From contig NC_067472.1 of the NCBI RefSeq assembly GCF_947179515.1, positions 106,724,506 through 106,788,505 of the forward strand: DNA of 64,000 bases, written 5' to 3'. The DNA comes from Apodemus sylvaticus. Taxonomy: Eukaryota; Chordata; Mammalia; Rodentia; Muridae. Both the position numbers and the translations under genes were made by a program. Every line of letters begins with the position of its first letter. The first letter of the stretch is position 1. Under the pieces are notes generated by a model. The model did not search any database, was not told where the DNA came from, and saw nothing but the letters and a program-made list of their open reading frames with translations. Of this stretch, positions 1-11,400 are shown piece by piece.

Positions 1-485
1 GACCAGAAGAGGCCCCTATCTAATTTGAGAGAATTGTCAGACTGCATCTGGGCTGGACAATGCTTCCTGCTCGGGGTGTCTGTAGTAGATAAGGGCCCAG
101 ACTCTTGCTTTCTGTCTAATCCTTTGCGGGTCCATCCTACCTATAAAATATAAATCACCAGAAAATGACAAGAGACACATTGGTACTGTCCTAGTTAGGA
201 TTAGCAATGCTGCGGTGAAACATCATGACTAAAACCAAGATGGAGGGAGGGGAAAGGGCTTCTTCATCATAGTCCATCACCGAAGGACATCAGGAAGGAG
301 CTCAGGCGGCAAGAACCGGAAGGCAGGCACTAACTCAGAGGCCAGGGAATGGTGCTGCCTACTGACTCGCTTCCTGTATCTTGCTCAGCCTGCTGTCTTA
401 CAGAACCCAGGACCACCAGCCCAGGGAGGGCACCAGCCCCAAGGGCTGGTCCCTCCTCCATCAATTACTACTTAAGAAAATGCTC

Positions 486-666
486 GGGGCTGGAGAGATG
501 GCTCAGCGGTTAAGAGCACTGACTGCTCTTCCAGAGGTCCTGAGTTCAAATCCTAGCAAACATATGGTGGCTTATGACCATTTGCAATAGGATCTGATGT
601 CCCCTTCTGGTGTGTCTGAAGACAGCGACAGTGTGCTTACATATATAAAATAAATCTTTAAAAAAG
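486..666 (+). mobile_element. B2 SINE
   Basis: Starts GGGGCTGGAGAGATGGCTCA, with the tRNA-derived A-box/B-box head, and ends with the AATAAATCTTTAAAAAA tail. It sits inside the older repeat at 186-915. Confidence 0.9.
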
Positions 667-723
667 GAAGGAAAGAAGGAGGGAAGAAGGAAGGAAGGAA
701 GGAAGGAAGGAAGGAAGGAAGGA

Positions 724-798
<75 letters not shown>
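667..798. repeat. (GGAA)n/(GAAA)n microsatellite
   Basis: About 130 bp of GGAA then GAAA tetranucleotides growing from the A-rich tail of the preceding B2. The strand is pure purine for most of its length. Confidence 0.95.
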
Positions 799-1194
799 CT
801 AGCTAGCTCTCGGCAGGCTTGCCTGCAGCCCAATCTCATGGAGGAGTTTTTCTTAGTAGAGGTTCCCCCTCTGTGATTATAGGTTGTGTTGTTGACATAA
901 AACTAGCCAGCACAAGTACTTCTCAATATTTCAACACATGTGGCCCAGGGCCTATGCTGTTTGCCTTGTGAGGTATGATATCCCTGACTTCCAGTTTAGA
1001 AAACAAAGATCAGGGAGGTTGGAGTGTGGTAGAAGAGAAAATACACAGCTCCCTTTGGGAGCCAGCTTGGCAGTTTCTCATGAAACTAATCACCAGCTTG
1101 CCACAAGCCACTCACTCAACAGATCAGAAAACAAGTCCCCATGTGAACCTGCACTGCAAGGATATTTGCAGCTATTTTGTTCCTCAGAGGACTG

Positions 1195-1530
1195 GGTGGC
1201 TGTTGGACAAGGTCCAGTACGCACTTACACAGTGGAATATTATACAGTCCTGAAGAAGCAAGCTCCTCAGTAACTCAAGTGCACTTTGCTGAGTGAAGGG
1301 AGTCTGCCTACTCTATGATTCCATTGATTTTGAATTTCAGCAAAGGAGAAAACACAAAGACGAAAAGCAGACTGGCAATTGCCAGGGATTTAGGCAGTCT
1401 TTTGGGAAGCGTAGGGACATTTTTAAAGTACAGAATAAATTCATATGGCATTATGTAGTGGTGTCTGTGTAACAATTGTATGCTGCTTAAAGCCCACAAA
1501 GTAACTTTCTGTATGTGGACTTTACATTTT
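1195..1530 (+). mobile_element. Fossil L1M 3' end
   Basis: Diverged but collinear with the old mammalian L1 3' UTR: GTGGAATATTATACAG, then CTATGATTCCATTGATTT, then GCAATTGCCAGGG, then a distal segment with ACAATTGTATG. It has no coding capacity. Confidence 0.55.
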
Positions 1531-1552
1531 TGTTTGTTTGCTTGCTTGCTTG

Positions 1553-1686
1553 TTTTTTTTTCAAGACAGGGTTTCTCTGTGTAGCCCTGGGTGTCTTAGA
1601 ACTCGCTCTGTAGACCAGGTTAGCCTTGAACACAGAGAGATCCTCCAAGTGCTGAGACTAAAGGCGTGCAACACTGATGCCTGACT
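1553..1686 (-). mobile_element. B1 SINE
   Basis: Reverse-orientation B1: T-rich start, AAGACAGGGTTTCTCTGTGT, TGTAGACCAGGTTAGCCTTG, ending in an AAAGGCGTGC-like segment. Moderately diverged. Confidence 0.85.
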
Positions 1687-1721
1687 TAAAATTTTAAATT
1701 GTAAAAAGGAATAGGATTCGG

Positions 1722-2010
1722 ATCAACCAGGAAAACAGGCGTTTGGACCCCTAAAACCCTTGTAAAAGCCTGGGTAATGGCCACCTGGAGCCCCAGCGCT
1801 AGGAGGGGCAGGGAGAGACCAGCACAGCCTTGGGGCTCGCTGGCCAGTCATGTTGACCTTCAGGTTCAGTGGGTCACCCCACCTCAAAAGCTAACTAAGG
1901 TGGAGCGTAATGGAGGAAGACCCCTGACACCAGCCTGTGATCTTTACATGCGGGGCACATGCAAACATGTGTAAACATATGAATATATGTGCACATATAT
2001 ACACAAAGCA
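1722..2010 (+). mobile_element. B4-type SINE
   Basis: B4-like core (CCCCAGCGCTAGGAGG, GCTCGCTGGCCAGTCA, CAAAAGCTAACTAAGGTGGA) followed by a CA-rich tail. Diverged. Confidence 0.6.
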
Positions 2011-2289
2011 AACAAATAAAAATGTGAAATGTTAATGATTGTGCTGCTTTTCGTCAGTTGGGAAGAGGGAATCTCAACTGAAGAACTGCTGTGTTGTCCT
2101 GTGAGCAAGTCTGTGGGACATTCTTTCAATTAATGATTGATGTGGAGGGACTGTGGGCAGTGCCAGCCCTGAGCAGGTGGTCCTGAGTGGCACATGGCAG
2201 AAGCAGAAAACCCACTCCTATGAGCGTCCCTCTACCCTTCATGTGTGTATTGTTGCATATGAGTTTTTGCACACATGCATGCACATGTA

Positions 2290-2314
2290 TACACACACAC
2301 ACACACACACACAC
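2290..2314. repeat. (CA)n microsatellite
   Basis: About 12 CA dinucleotides. Confidence 0.95.
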
Positions 2315-2610
2315 TGATAGTCATCTTATACAGGAGCCAAGTAGACTGATGTATGACCATGTCAGGGACAATTTTAGAGAGAAAATAATACCATGGCATT
2401 GGGAAAGTATAACCCAGACAGCCTTGAGCGCATGCTGATAGAGTAAACAAGTAATGAGTTACCAAAAAGAAGAAGAGTCTTTTAGAAAGACTCCCAGATT
2501 CTGGGTGGCTGCACTTCCCTCAAGGGAGAGGAGCTTAACTCTCTAGTGGAGCATACGTAAGAACCTGCTTCCAAAGGTAGAGTGAATGAAGAGAGGGTGC
2601 GGAGGAGGCA

Positions 2611-2627
2611 CAGGAAGTGACGTCATA
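2611..2627. promoter_or_regulatory. ETS-CRE composite motif in intergenic DNA
   Basis: CAGGAAGTGACGTCATA contains GGAAGTGA directly overlapping a perfect CRE TGACGTCA (2618-2625). Such ETS-ATF/CREB composites are typical of active promoters. No adjacent gene was recognised. Confidence 0.4.
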
Positions 2628-2774
2628 GGGAAAAACCTTGGTGAGCGCTAGCTTGAGCAGGTGACCAGGGCTAATGTTTCCAGTGATAAGCCTCATCAAT
2701 ACTATGTCCCTTTGATATGGCCAGATGACAGTGGCCCTTCGAGCTCTGATATCTCTCCTAAGCCTCACAACCTT

Positions 2775-3125
2775 ATGTAATCCTGGGGGAAAAATAGACA
2801 AGTTCAGGAATATTCCCTCAAATATTTTACTTGTACTTTTCAAAGCTAAAAGTTGTCAGAAAGTGTGAAGTTTGAGTGTTGTCACCCAGGAGTGCCATCT
2901 GAAACAGATGGGATGCCCTGCATGAGGTCTCAGGACGGATAGAAATCAGTAGAAAAATCAGCCACTAACATATGAAATTTAATTAATAGTAATAGCAATG
3001 ACCAGTCTTGGGTCTGTAGAGAAGACTGAAATGTAATAATGTGAAATGTACCATGTGGTGAAGGTGTGCAGACACTTCTGTTCAGTATTTTCTACTTATC
3101 TGTAAATCTAAAATTATTCTAAAAC
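2775..3125 (+). mobile_element. Probable fossil L1M 3' UTR
   Basis: AT-rich, diverged. It ends in CTGTAAATCTAAAATTATTC, typical of old L1M 3' ends, and the middle part is loosely similar. Confidence 0.4.
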
Positions 3126-3231
3126 CATCAGTTGGTTCACTTAGAGTCTAAAAGTTCCTATAGGGTGTGGTATTTGTTTTCTGGAGCTGCTGCATGATAT
3201 GACCGTGGGTGGACTCTAAAATTCCACACAC

Positions 3232-3397
3232 TAGGGCCAGTGAGATGGTTCAGTGCGTGGAAGAGCTTGCCTGCAAGGTTGATGACCTGAGTTTGATTCC
3301 CGGGACCTGTGAGATGGATGTGGAGAGAGTTGTCCTCTGAGGTATACAGGAGTTCTGAGGCACTGGCACAGCCACACACACAAAACAAACAAGTAGA
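3232..3397 (+). mobile_element. RSINE1/B4-family SINE
   Basis: GGGCCAGTGAGATGGTTCAG, then GATGACCTGAGTTTGATTCC, then TTGTCCTCTGAGGTATACAG and a CACA-rich end: RSINE1-type organisation. Confidence 0.75.
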
Positions 3398-3699
3398 ACA
3401 CAACCCAGAGAACACTGTCGACTAGCCACCCGGGAGTTCTTTGGTGGAACACCTGTCTAGCATCTGCAAGGGGCTGAGTTCAATATCCAGGCCCATAACA
3501 TGGCAAAATAAAGCCAGCCAGTGGGCTGGAGTCTGAAGTTGGTGGCAGTGGTGTCACTTGTACAAAGGAGTCAGCAGAGCCACCTTCCCTAAGAGGCCTT
3601 AGGGGGTGGGCTGTTTTTCCTCTGTCATCTTCTAAAGCTGTAATATCTTCAACTCTCTCTGACCCTGTCAGAATGTCACCCCTTGCCTTCCGCTTCTAT

Positions 3700-3838
3700 T
3701 TTGTTTCTGTGGTTTTTGAAACAGGCTTTCTCTGGCTATCCTGAAACTCACTCTGTAGATCAGGCTGGTCTTGAACTCAGAGATTTGTCTGTTTCTGCCT
3801 CTGGAATGCTGGGATCAAATGTGTGCACCACCACCACT
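3700..3838 (-). mobile_element. B1 SINE
   Basis: Reverse B1 containing CTCACTCTGTAGATCAGGCT and TCTTGAACTCAGAGATTTGT. Confidence 0.85.
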
Positions 3839-4691
3839 TACCTAGAAAATTCTCTTCTGTAAGGACACAAGTGATAGCACTGGGAGTCCATATAGATAAT
3901 TCAGGGTCATCTCACTCTAAATCCTTAACAGAATCATGCCATCAAACTATCTTGCCATGTACAGTAAGCATTCCCCGAGTTCCAAGGCCTAGGATAGACA
4001 TTTTGAGGTGTGAGGTTTCCGCTTACTAAGATGCCAAGCAAGTTATCATTTTGTACGAGTCTTGGACACCTTATCAGGAAGTTAGATTAGACAAATTGCT
4101 CAGCCACCATGCTGGTTAAAGGGTGTGTTTAAGAACACACTGTCTTGGCCACATGAGTCCTGACACTCCCCTCGGCATCCTCCATTCCTACCCGAAAGTG
4201 AGATCTGTGGGAAGACACATAGTCAAGTAAACTGGGATTGGAGTTCCGAGTCCCGAGTTCCAATCTTGGCTCTGTTCACAGCTTTCAATGCGTTTCAAAG
4301 ACATCATTGTCCACATGATTGAAGCAACTCAAGGAACAAATGGAAGTTAATCTTGCCCCGAGAGGTCACAATTACAGGATGTTCCTATGTCCAGTATCTC
4401 ACTATCGGCTCCCAGTGCCATCCAGGAACTGAGTAATGCTTAGTAATGGTAGAAGTGCTGGCGTGGGCAAGGAAGCTTCATGCTGCTGGGGGGGAGGGGA
4501 GGGAGAGCCTTCTCGCTTCACACTCACGTCCCCGAGCTCCCACAGTCTAGACCATGGCTGGGAAATGGCAACCTGCTCTGGGACGACTGTGAGTTATTGA
4601 TCAGTTCTTGTGTGCTTGCAGTCAGGCTGATGACAGGAAATAGGACCTTTGAGTCCAGGCTAAGCAGAGTGTCATTCTTTAACAGAGAACT

Positions 4692-4845
4692 CCAGGGCCC
4701 ACGAGATGGCTCAGCAAGTTGAAGAACTTGCAGTAAGAGGCTGATGACCTGAGTTTGATCCCCAAACCCACAGTGAAAAGAGAACAATTCCGGAAAGAAG
4801 ACGTTCTTTGATATCCACTCACATGCCTGAGTGTGCACATGTGTG

Positions 4846-4887
<42 letters not shown>

Positions 4888-5024
4888 TTTTCAAGACAGG
4901 GTTTCTCTGTATAGTCCTGGCTGTCCTGGAACTCACTCTGTAGACCAGGCTGGTCTCGAACTCAGAAATCCTCCTGCCTCTACCTCCCATGTGCTGGGAT
5001 TAAAGGCGTGCGCCACCACTGCCC

Positions 5025-5078
<54 letters not shown>

Positions 5079-5112
5079 ACTCACACACACACACACACAC
5101 ACACATACACAC
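4692..5112. repeat. RSINE1 (+), (CT)n, B1 (-), (CT)n, (CA)n cluster
   Basis: RSINE1 at 4692-4848, (CT)n at 4849-4884, a reverse B1 of near-consensus sequence at 4885-5026, a second (CT)n at 5027-5079 and (CA)n from 5080. The B1 lies between two runs of the same dinucleotide, as expected if it inserted into an existing CT tract. Confidence 0.85.
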
Positions 5113-7027
5113 GTAACAACATAACAACATTCCATTTCTTATTTGTAGAGCTTTAACACAGAACAGTATACTCAGTTATTTCGTTACATCAGTCACATTT
5201 TGGAGGGCAGGCATTCCTCTGCTCTACTTGATTGACAACCCCCAGTCTCCTTTTATCCTGAAAATCCTCCAGTTCCCCTGTGGTAGTCAGTTTGCCCAGA
5301 AGCCCCTATCTCTCCATTCAACCGACTTGTCCTAAGCCATCTCTGGTCCTTCTTCCATGACAAAGCCAGAAGCAGCTAGCCAGTGACACCTGGTCTCTTC
5401 GGTCCCTGCAGTAATCTTCCCCGACTCCTGCATGTGCCCTCTGGATTCCCGAGGCCTTGGTGGTCCCCCCTCCTCACTGCTTACCTCCTCAGCCAGCCAC
5501 TCTCTCCCCTGCAGCCGGATGGACATCTTTGAGATACCTTGCTTCCCCAGAACCTTCCACAACCTGCCTCTCTGCCTAAGACACATTTTCTACCCAAGTC
5601 TTGGTCTTTCTCATCACTGAGGGCATCACCTGCCTCTAGCGAGCTTCCTTGGCTCCACGCCTCTCGTTAGACGCCTCTGCTGGGCTCCCAGGGCCTCTGT
5701 TTCCTGCTGTTCCATGAGCACACTCTTTAGATGCCTGTGGTCTCTGCTCGATCGGGAGCCCCTCAGTGCCAGAGTTGATCTGCTCCACACCGATGGCCAT
5801 GCTCACCAACAAGGTTCCTTTCCATTCTTGCTACTTGACTAAGGAGTAGGCAAGGGCTGAGGCTGGGCTATCATGAGGCCCAGGTCATTTCCTTCTCAGG
5901 ACTATGGTTTCCCATCTGTACAATAGTGTGCCTTGTTGGCTCTCAAGCCTGGGTCAGTGGTGGGAGTGCGACGTTGGGTGGGGGTAGTGTCGGCAGCTGC
6001 ACTCTAAGAAAATTTGGCCAGTCCTCACAGGCAACCCCAGACAAACAAAAGCCTGATCCCTGGATCTGGCGTGATCTGGGTCATCGAAGACAAAGGTCAA
6101 TCCTCTGTGACCATCTGCAACTGACCCTGCTTGGACACTGCCTACCTACCTCCTGTCCCTTTCCCTGATTCAAGAGTCATACATGAAAAGGACTTTGGAT
6201 GGCCAGGCTTCGGATGTGAGCCTAAGAGTAGTGTACATGGGGCTGCAAACGTGTGCTTGGATCTGTGGATGCTTCTGCAAGGGCAGCTGTGTGCACATGG
6301 GTGTGCGAAAGCATGCACAGGATGTCTCGGGTGCATATCTGTGTTCCCATATCCTAGGAGGGAGCATGTGCGTGGCTATGCTTGTGTGACAGTGGAGTCC
6401 CTTTAGTTTCCCCAAATCATTACAACTGGTTCTTTGGGGGCTCTAATGGCCCTGTACTGCCCCCCCCCAGTCTTCTTATTTAACACAGTGCTTGGGGATC
6501 CCAGTTTCTAGGGACTCCAACCTGTGTTAATCCACTACTGTTAGTAGAGTTCAGAACCCTGAGGGGAGGAGGGTGCACTCTCGGGTGGCACAGGGGACGG
6601 TGGCATGCTCCTACAGGCTCCCTCGACCCCTTTTAGGAATTTGGTGTTACAGGAGACGAAGCCCCGGGCGCGAAGCCTGCCAGGCAAGTGTTCTTCCACT
6701 GGGCGTTCAGTGCCAACCTTCAGACTCTTTATCATTGCCAAAGCTCCAGTCCTGGCCTTCTAGCCCTGCTCATCTCTTCAGCTTGCAGGGACCCCTGAAA
6801 ACCCTTCCCATTCGCAGGACATGGCAAATGCCTGGTGACCTTTAGCCAGGAGGGAAAAGGCTGCTGTCTCACTTAAGTTGGAACAAAGTCTGGGACATAA
6901 GTCACATTCCCGGGCCCCCTTGGGGTTGGGCTGAAGCCCCGGGCCTAGCTGCGTGGTTTGCTCAGCTTGTTTTCTGCCCTTCGCTGCCTTCCCAGATCCA
7001 TTCTGGAATTTCATTACTGTTGGTTTG
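5113..7027. other. Intergenic stretch without recognised genes
   Basis: About 1.9 kb of mostly unique sequence. A short MIR-like piece (about 5885-5935, TTTCCCATCTGTACAATAG) is the only repeat suspected. No open frame looks coding. Confidence 0.5.
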
Positions 7028-7140
7028 TCTTGTTTGTCCCAGGGTGGTGTTGCTATATAGCCAGGTTGGTTGATATTGGTGATCCTCCTGTCTTAGCTTT
7101 CCAAGTACTGGATTACAGGCATATACCACCATGTCTTACC
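7028..7140 (-). mobile_element. Old, diverged B1-like SINE
   Basis: TGCTATATAGCCAGGTTGGT, GATCCTCCTGTCTTAGC and ATTACAGGCATATACCACCA in reverse B1 order. Confidence 0.6.
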
Positions 7141-7434
7141 AGAGCATTTCATTCATTAGCCAGTCTCATGGGGCCTCCTCACCTTAGGGGTCTGCTTCTG
7201 GACAGGCCAGGAAAGATGTGCCTAGAACTATTACCCAGGCTCCCACAACCTGCTGTACAAAGAGGGCACTGAGGTGGGAATTTAGAGACCCTCCCTTGCC
7301 AGTTAAGGTGCTACATGTTCACTTCAACTCCCCTGCGGGGCTGAAACCATGTTGGCCATGACTTCAAAAAGCTCTAGGTTTGGAAAGTTTCTGATCCAGC
7401 TGCGGTGCCCCCAGTCCTGGGGTGGTCCCCTTAA

Positions 7435-7734
7435 CTAGGCATGGTGACTCATGCCTTTTATCCCAGCAACTTGGGAGGCAGAAACAGGTGGCTCTCTGAT
7501 TTTGAGGCCATCCTAGTTTACCAAGCAAGTTCCAGGTCATTCAGGTCTACACAGAGAAACTCTGTCTTGAAAACTCAAGTCGGGTGTGGTGGTGCATGCC
7601 TTTAAATCCCAGCACTTGTGAGACAGAAGCAGGCAGATCTCTGAGTTCAAGGCCAGCTTGGTCTGCAAAGTGAGTTACAGGATGGCCAGGGCTATACAAA
7701 GAAACTCTGCCTAGAATCGCACCCACCTACCCCA

Positions 7735-7804
<70 letters not shown>

Positions 7805-8130
7805 AAGAAGAACCTTCAGGATCAGAAGCTGAAAGATGGTTTAACAGTTAGAAGGCCTGGAGCCTGGAAGGAGGTCTTGAGTTCAATTCCCAGCCGCACC
7901 CATCTGGCAGCTCACAACCCTCCATGACTGTAGTCCTATGGGTCCAGTGCCCCTAATGCCTTCTGGGGTATGCAGATTTGCAGATGAAACACCCATATAT
8001 ACAAAAGACATAAATAAGTAAATCTTAAAATGAACAAACAAACAGGGTTATTATAGCTGGGTGTGGTGGTTCACGCCTTTAAATCCAGCACTGGGGAGGC
8101 AGAGTCAGTTGCATCTCTGAGTTAGAAGTT
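7435..8130 (+). mobile_element. SINE cluster: B1, B1, (GA)32, B2/B3, partial B1
   Basis: Two head-to-tail B1 copies (7435-7575, 7580-7717), a 64-bp (GA)n at 7738-7801, a B3/B2-type element at about 7828-8035 ending in AAATAAGTAAATCTT, and a truncated B1 at 8056-8130. All are on the + strand. Confidence 0.85.
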
Positions 8131-8387
8131 CTAGACCCCGTTAAGGAATAACAAAACCAAACCAAACCAACCAACAGATGGGCTGTGGGTGGTGAAGTCT
8201 GGGACTCGTCAGGTGGGCCTTGCATGATGGAAGGCCCTTACTTCAGAAGCCAGAGGCTTGGGTTCCAGCTTCCACTCTCTTGGTACCTGGCTGGGTGGCT
8301 TTAAGGGGGTCAACTGATCCTCTGGGACATGCCAGGAGGGAAATGTGTCGAGGTACGGCATTTTAGAATGCAGAGATCCAAGCCTCA

Positions 8388-8563
8388 GGCTGGGGGTGTG
8401 GTAGAGTGCTTGGCTGTCTTGCCTGGAGCCTAGGTTGGCTCTCCAGCACCCACAACCTGGCATCGTGGTTCGTGCATTTACTCCCAGAGCTTGAGGGACA
8501 GAAGCAGGTCAGAAGATCAAGGTCATCCTGGACTACAGGTGACCCTGCCTCAAAACAACAGAG
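8388..8563 (+). mobile_element. ID_B1 chimeric SINE
   Basis: ID-type head (GCTGGGGGTGTGGTAGAGTG) followed by B1-like body (AGCTTGAGGGACAGAAGCAG, ATCCTGGACTACAGG). Confidence 0.65.
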
Positions 8564-9204
8564 TCAAGCCTCAGTCCCACATCTTAGAATAATTGAACCA
8601 GTTACTTACCCAGCCTGTGTTTAGTTTGCCCATCTGTCACTGAAGACCGTCACGGGAGTGACCTCGCAGGTCCTGGTGAGGTCTAAGGTGGGATAGAGCA
8701 CACAGAGAGCATTTGGCCGGCCCCTGGCACACCGTGAGCTCTGAAATCTGGTGGCTATTTTTGTTCTTGTTATGTACCAAGGTTGTATAACTGTATCTGT
8801 CCTGTGGCCTCGCTGACTTAACACAGCTCCCAGGCTTTGTGACAGCCAGAGGACGCGCTGCATAAAGGACATACTGGTGGGAACAGTTTTAAAGGGTTTC
8901 ACCTCCCTGGCCCAGCTGTGCCACCTCACATGCCTTCCTTCCCTACGGGCTTCAGGCACAGGGCTGGGCGCCCAGCTGGATGCACAGGGCAGGTGAGCTC
9001 ACCCAGGTCGGGGTGAGCATGTCTCAGTATCTGCAGGGTCCACCGAGTGTCTTAGCCCAACCCTGTTCTCTTCTACTGCCTGAGGTGAATGAGAGTCACG
9101 CAGGCTTCACCTTTGCCCTACTTCCCTGACAGCTCTCATCCTGACACCGGCTTGTGTCTTCAAGTTAGAAATGTTTTTATTTTGGTAAGAATCCCCTTTT
9201 CAGT
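8564..9204. other. Intergenic stretch, nothing recognised
   Basis: Roughly 640 bp of apparently unique sequence without a credible exon, RNA gene or repeat. Confidence 0.4.
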
Positions 9205-9371
9205 TTTTTTTTATTATTATTTATAACTTGCAGTATTGAGGGAGTAGGGGGTGGTGAGCTGCATGCCAAGGTTGCATTTGGCGATCAGAGCACATTATTT
9301 CTCTTTCCACCATGTGAATTCGGGGGTGGATTCAGCAAGCTCCTCTACCCACTGAGCCGTCTCACCAGCCC
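9205..9371 (-). mobile_element. B4/RSINE-family SINE
   Basis: T-rich start, then CTACCCACTGAGCCGTCTCACCAGCC in pieces at the 5' (right) end, the reverse complement of a SINE head. Confidence 0.65.
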
Positions 9372-9515
9372 ACTTTTTTATCTTTTAATTACGGCGACAC
9401 AGGTAACATAAGCCTTGTTCAAGCACACAGTCCACACCACCTGCAGGACTTGTGCTCGCTCACAAAGCCTGAACCCAGCTTTCCATTCCCTCCGATGTCC
9501 GTCTTCCTTTTCTCC

Positions 9516-9706
9516 TTCAATATTTTATTTCCTGTGTGTGAGTGTTCTGCCTGCGTCTATACATGTGCACCCCATGCCCGACTCAGAAGAAGGCATTGAA
9601 TCTCCTGGAACTGGAACTGAAGACAGTTGTTAGCTGCTGTGTGGGTGGTGGGACGCAAACTCAGGTCCTCTGGAGGAGCAGTCAGTGCTCTTAACCACTG
9701 AGCCAC
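9516..9706 (-). mobile_element. B3 SINE
   Basis: Reverse B3: TGTGTGAGTGTTCTGCCTGC, then CTCAGGTCCTCTGGAGGAGC, ending GTGCTCTTAACCACTGAGCC. Confidence 0.85.
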
Positions 9707-9711
9707 CACCA

Positions 9712-9855
9712 AAAGTCTCTGAGTTCAAGGCCAGCCTGATGTACATAGTGAGTTCCATCCAGGACATCCAGAGCTACAAAGTGAGAGTCTGTCTCAAACA
9801 AACAAACAAACAAATGAACGAACAAACAAACAAACAAGCAAATAAGCAAACAGCA
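9712..9855 (+). mobile_element. 3' half of a B1 with (AAAC)n tail
   Basis: Starts inside B1 at TCTCTGAGTTCAAGGCCAGC and ends in AAACAAAC repeats from about 9797. Confidence 0.8.
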
Positions 9856-9899
9856 AAACCTCAAATAACCAACAATTAAAAAAAAAAAAAAGAAAGAAA

Positions 9900-11231
9900 T
9901 ATTTATTGATCATTTCCTATGTGCCTGATGCCCGACCTAGAATGCAGAGGAGACTCACCGTTTATCACAAGCTGTAAAGATTTAAGATTCAATGAGCTTG
10001 AAAAAAATATAAAAGATAAATTTTGTCCTTTAGTCATTCAACAAACTTCCTCTGCCTCCCCATGGAACCAGGAAGTGGCAACATAAGATCCCCTTTCTTC
10101 CTCTTCCTGGAGTTTTTCTGACTGGTGTCAGGGTGATGGAGCCCCGATTCCTGGGCCTCTCTGCTGACCTAGCTCCCACCCAAGAATTGCACAGCTGCTA
10201 GGGAGATCTGTGGAGCAGGCGCCATATTCTCTGGATATCTGGGAAGAACAGTGTATTGGGAGCTCAGATGCTGGGTCCAGCTCTACAGGAGTCCAGTGAC
10301 CTTTCTTTAATTTCTCCCCCTCCCTCTATTGTAAATCAGAATTAACAGCACTCTGTTCACATGCCTCACACACCCTCGTCCCAGCTAGACCAGATCGAAT
10401 GGCTAAGCTTCACGTCAGGAACCCCGGGGCTCTGCTCGCCCACATTCTGTGGACGGTAATTTGTGTGAGTTGTCCTTTAAATGGTCAGTCATCTCTGTGG
10501 CTGCTCCAAAGCAGTCCTTTATTCCCCCACCCCAGCCCCTTGCTTCTTAACACAGAACAGCCCCAGCCCCTTGCTGTCTCACCTCCACAGCACAAGCAGA
10601 CAGGACTGTCCAGAAGCAGACAGAGCCAGACTGGGCCAGAGGTCACAAAGCAAACAGACCTGCTTTCCTCTTCCCAAGTGAGTCACTTAATTACCTGAGC
10701 TTGAAAGATCCTCTTACCAAAGCAAATAAAGCAAAACCCACAGGATCTCTAGCAGTTAGTGCTGGAGGCCATCCACCTGTGTGTGGGGTGGGGTAAGGGC
10801 ATGGGCTGGGGGGGATGGGCTGCCTTTGCTACCCTGACCACTGAGACTGCTGAATCAGGGACTGCTAATGGTTACGTTTGTTTTTGAGTATTAAATGGTC
10901 CTGTTTAATCTCACACCATCTCTTTGAGAGATCACTTGCAAGGTATGCAAGGTTAGGACCTCTCTGCGAGGCATGGAGAGGCTGGCTTTGCAAACACCAG
11001 ACAACCTAACACTGGATCTTGTTCTGAGTGCTCCTCTGTGGAGTTGTACCCCACAGCTCAGGAGGCCGAGAGGGTGACTGAGTCATGCCAGTGGTGTGCC
11101 TGAGCCCAGCAGCCCTACCCCAAGCCCTGGCTCACAGCTCTGTAGTTAGGATGGTCCTACAGGGACACCGCCCTTTTCTTCTCTTTCTTCCCCCTTTCTC
11201 CTCATTCCCAGTTCTCCTTTCCTTTCCTTTC
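9900..11231. other. Intergenic stretch with little recognisable content
   Basis: Mostly unique sequence. A faint MIR-like match lies near 10300-10370. No gene recognised. Confidence 0.4.
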
Positions 11232-11400
11232 ACTCCAGCACTAGGGATGGGAACTAGAACCCAGCCCCCGCTAGATAAGCATTCTTCCGCTGAGCTGCAG
11301 CCTCAGGCTTCTGACTTTTTGAGATAGGATCTCACTAAGCTGTCCAGCCTGGTTTGCACCCACTCTGGAGTACAGGCTAGCCTTGAATTTGAAGGGACAT
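11232..11400 (-). mobile_element. ID_B1-like SINE
   Basis: Reverse ID portion (CACTAGGGATGGGAACTAGAA, GCATTCTTCCGCTGAGCTGC) next to a diverged B1 portion (GAGATAGGATCTCACTAAGC). Confidence 0.6.

Larger units (their letters stand above)
186..915 (+). repeat. Rodent interspersed repeat, split by a B2 insertion
   Basis: 186-485 and 812-915 match two consecutive parts of a familiar rodent dispersed repeat (CCTAGTTAGGATTAGCAATG at the start, GACATAAAACTAGCCAGCAC at the end). I recall it as URR1/RMER1-type, but the family name is uncertain. The gap holds a B2 SINE and its expanded purine tail. Confidence 0.5.

Noticed and set aside
486..560. tRNA-like promoter boxes
   Set aside because: They belong to B2 SINE heads, which derive from tRNA. 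No folded, functional tRNA gene was seen in the window.
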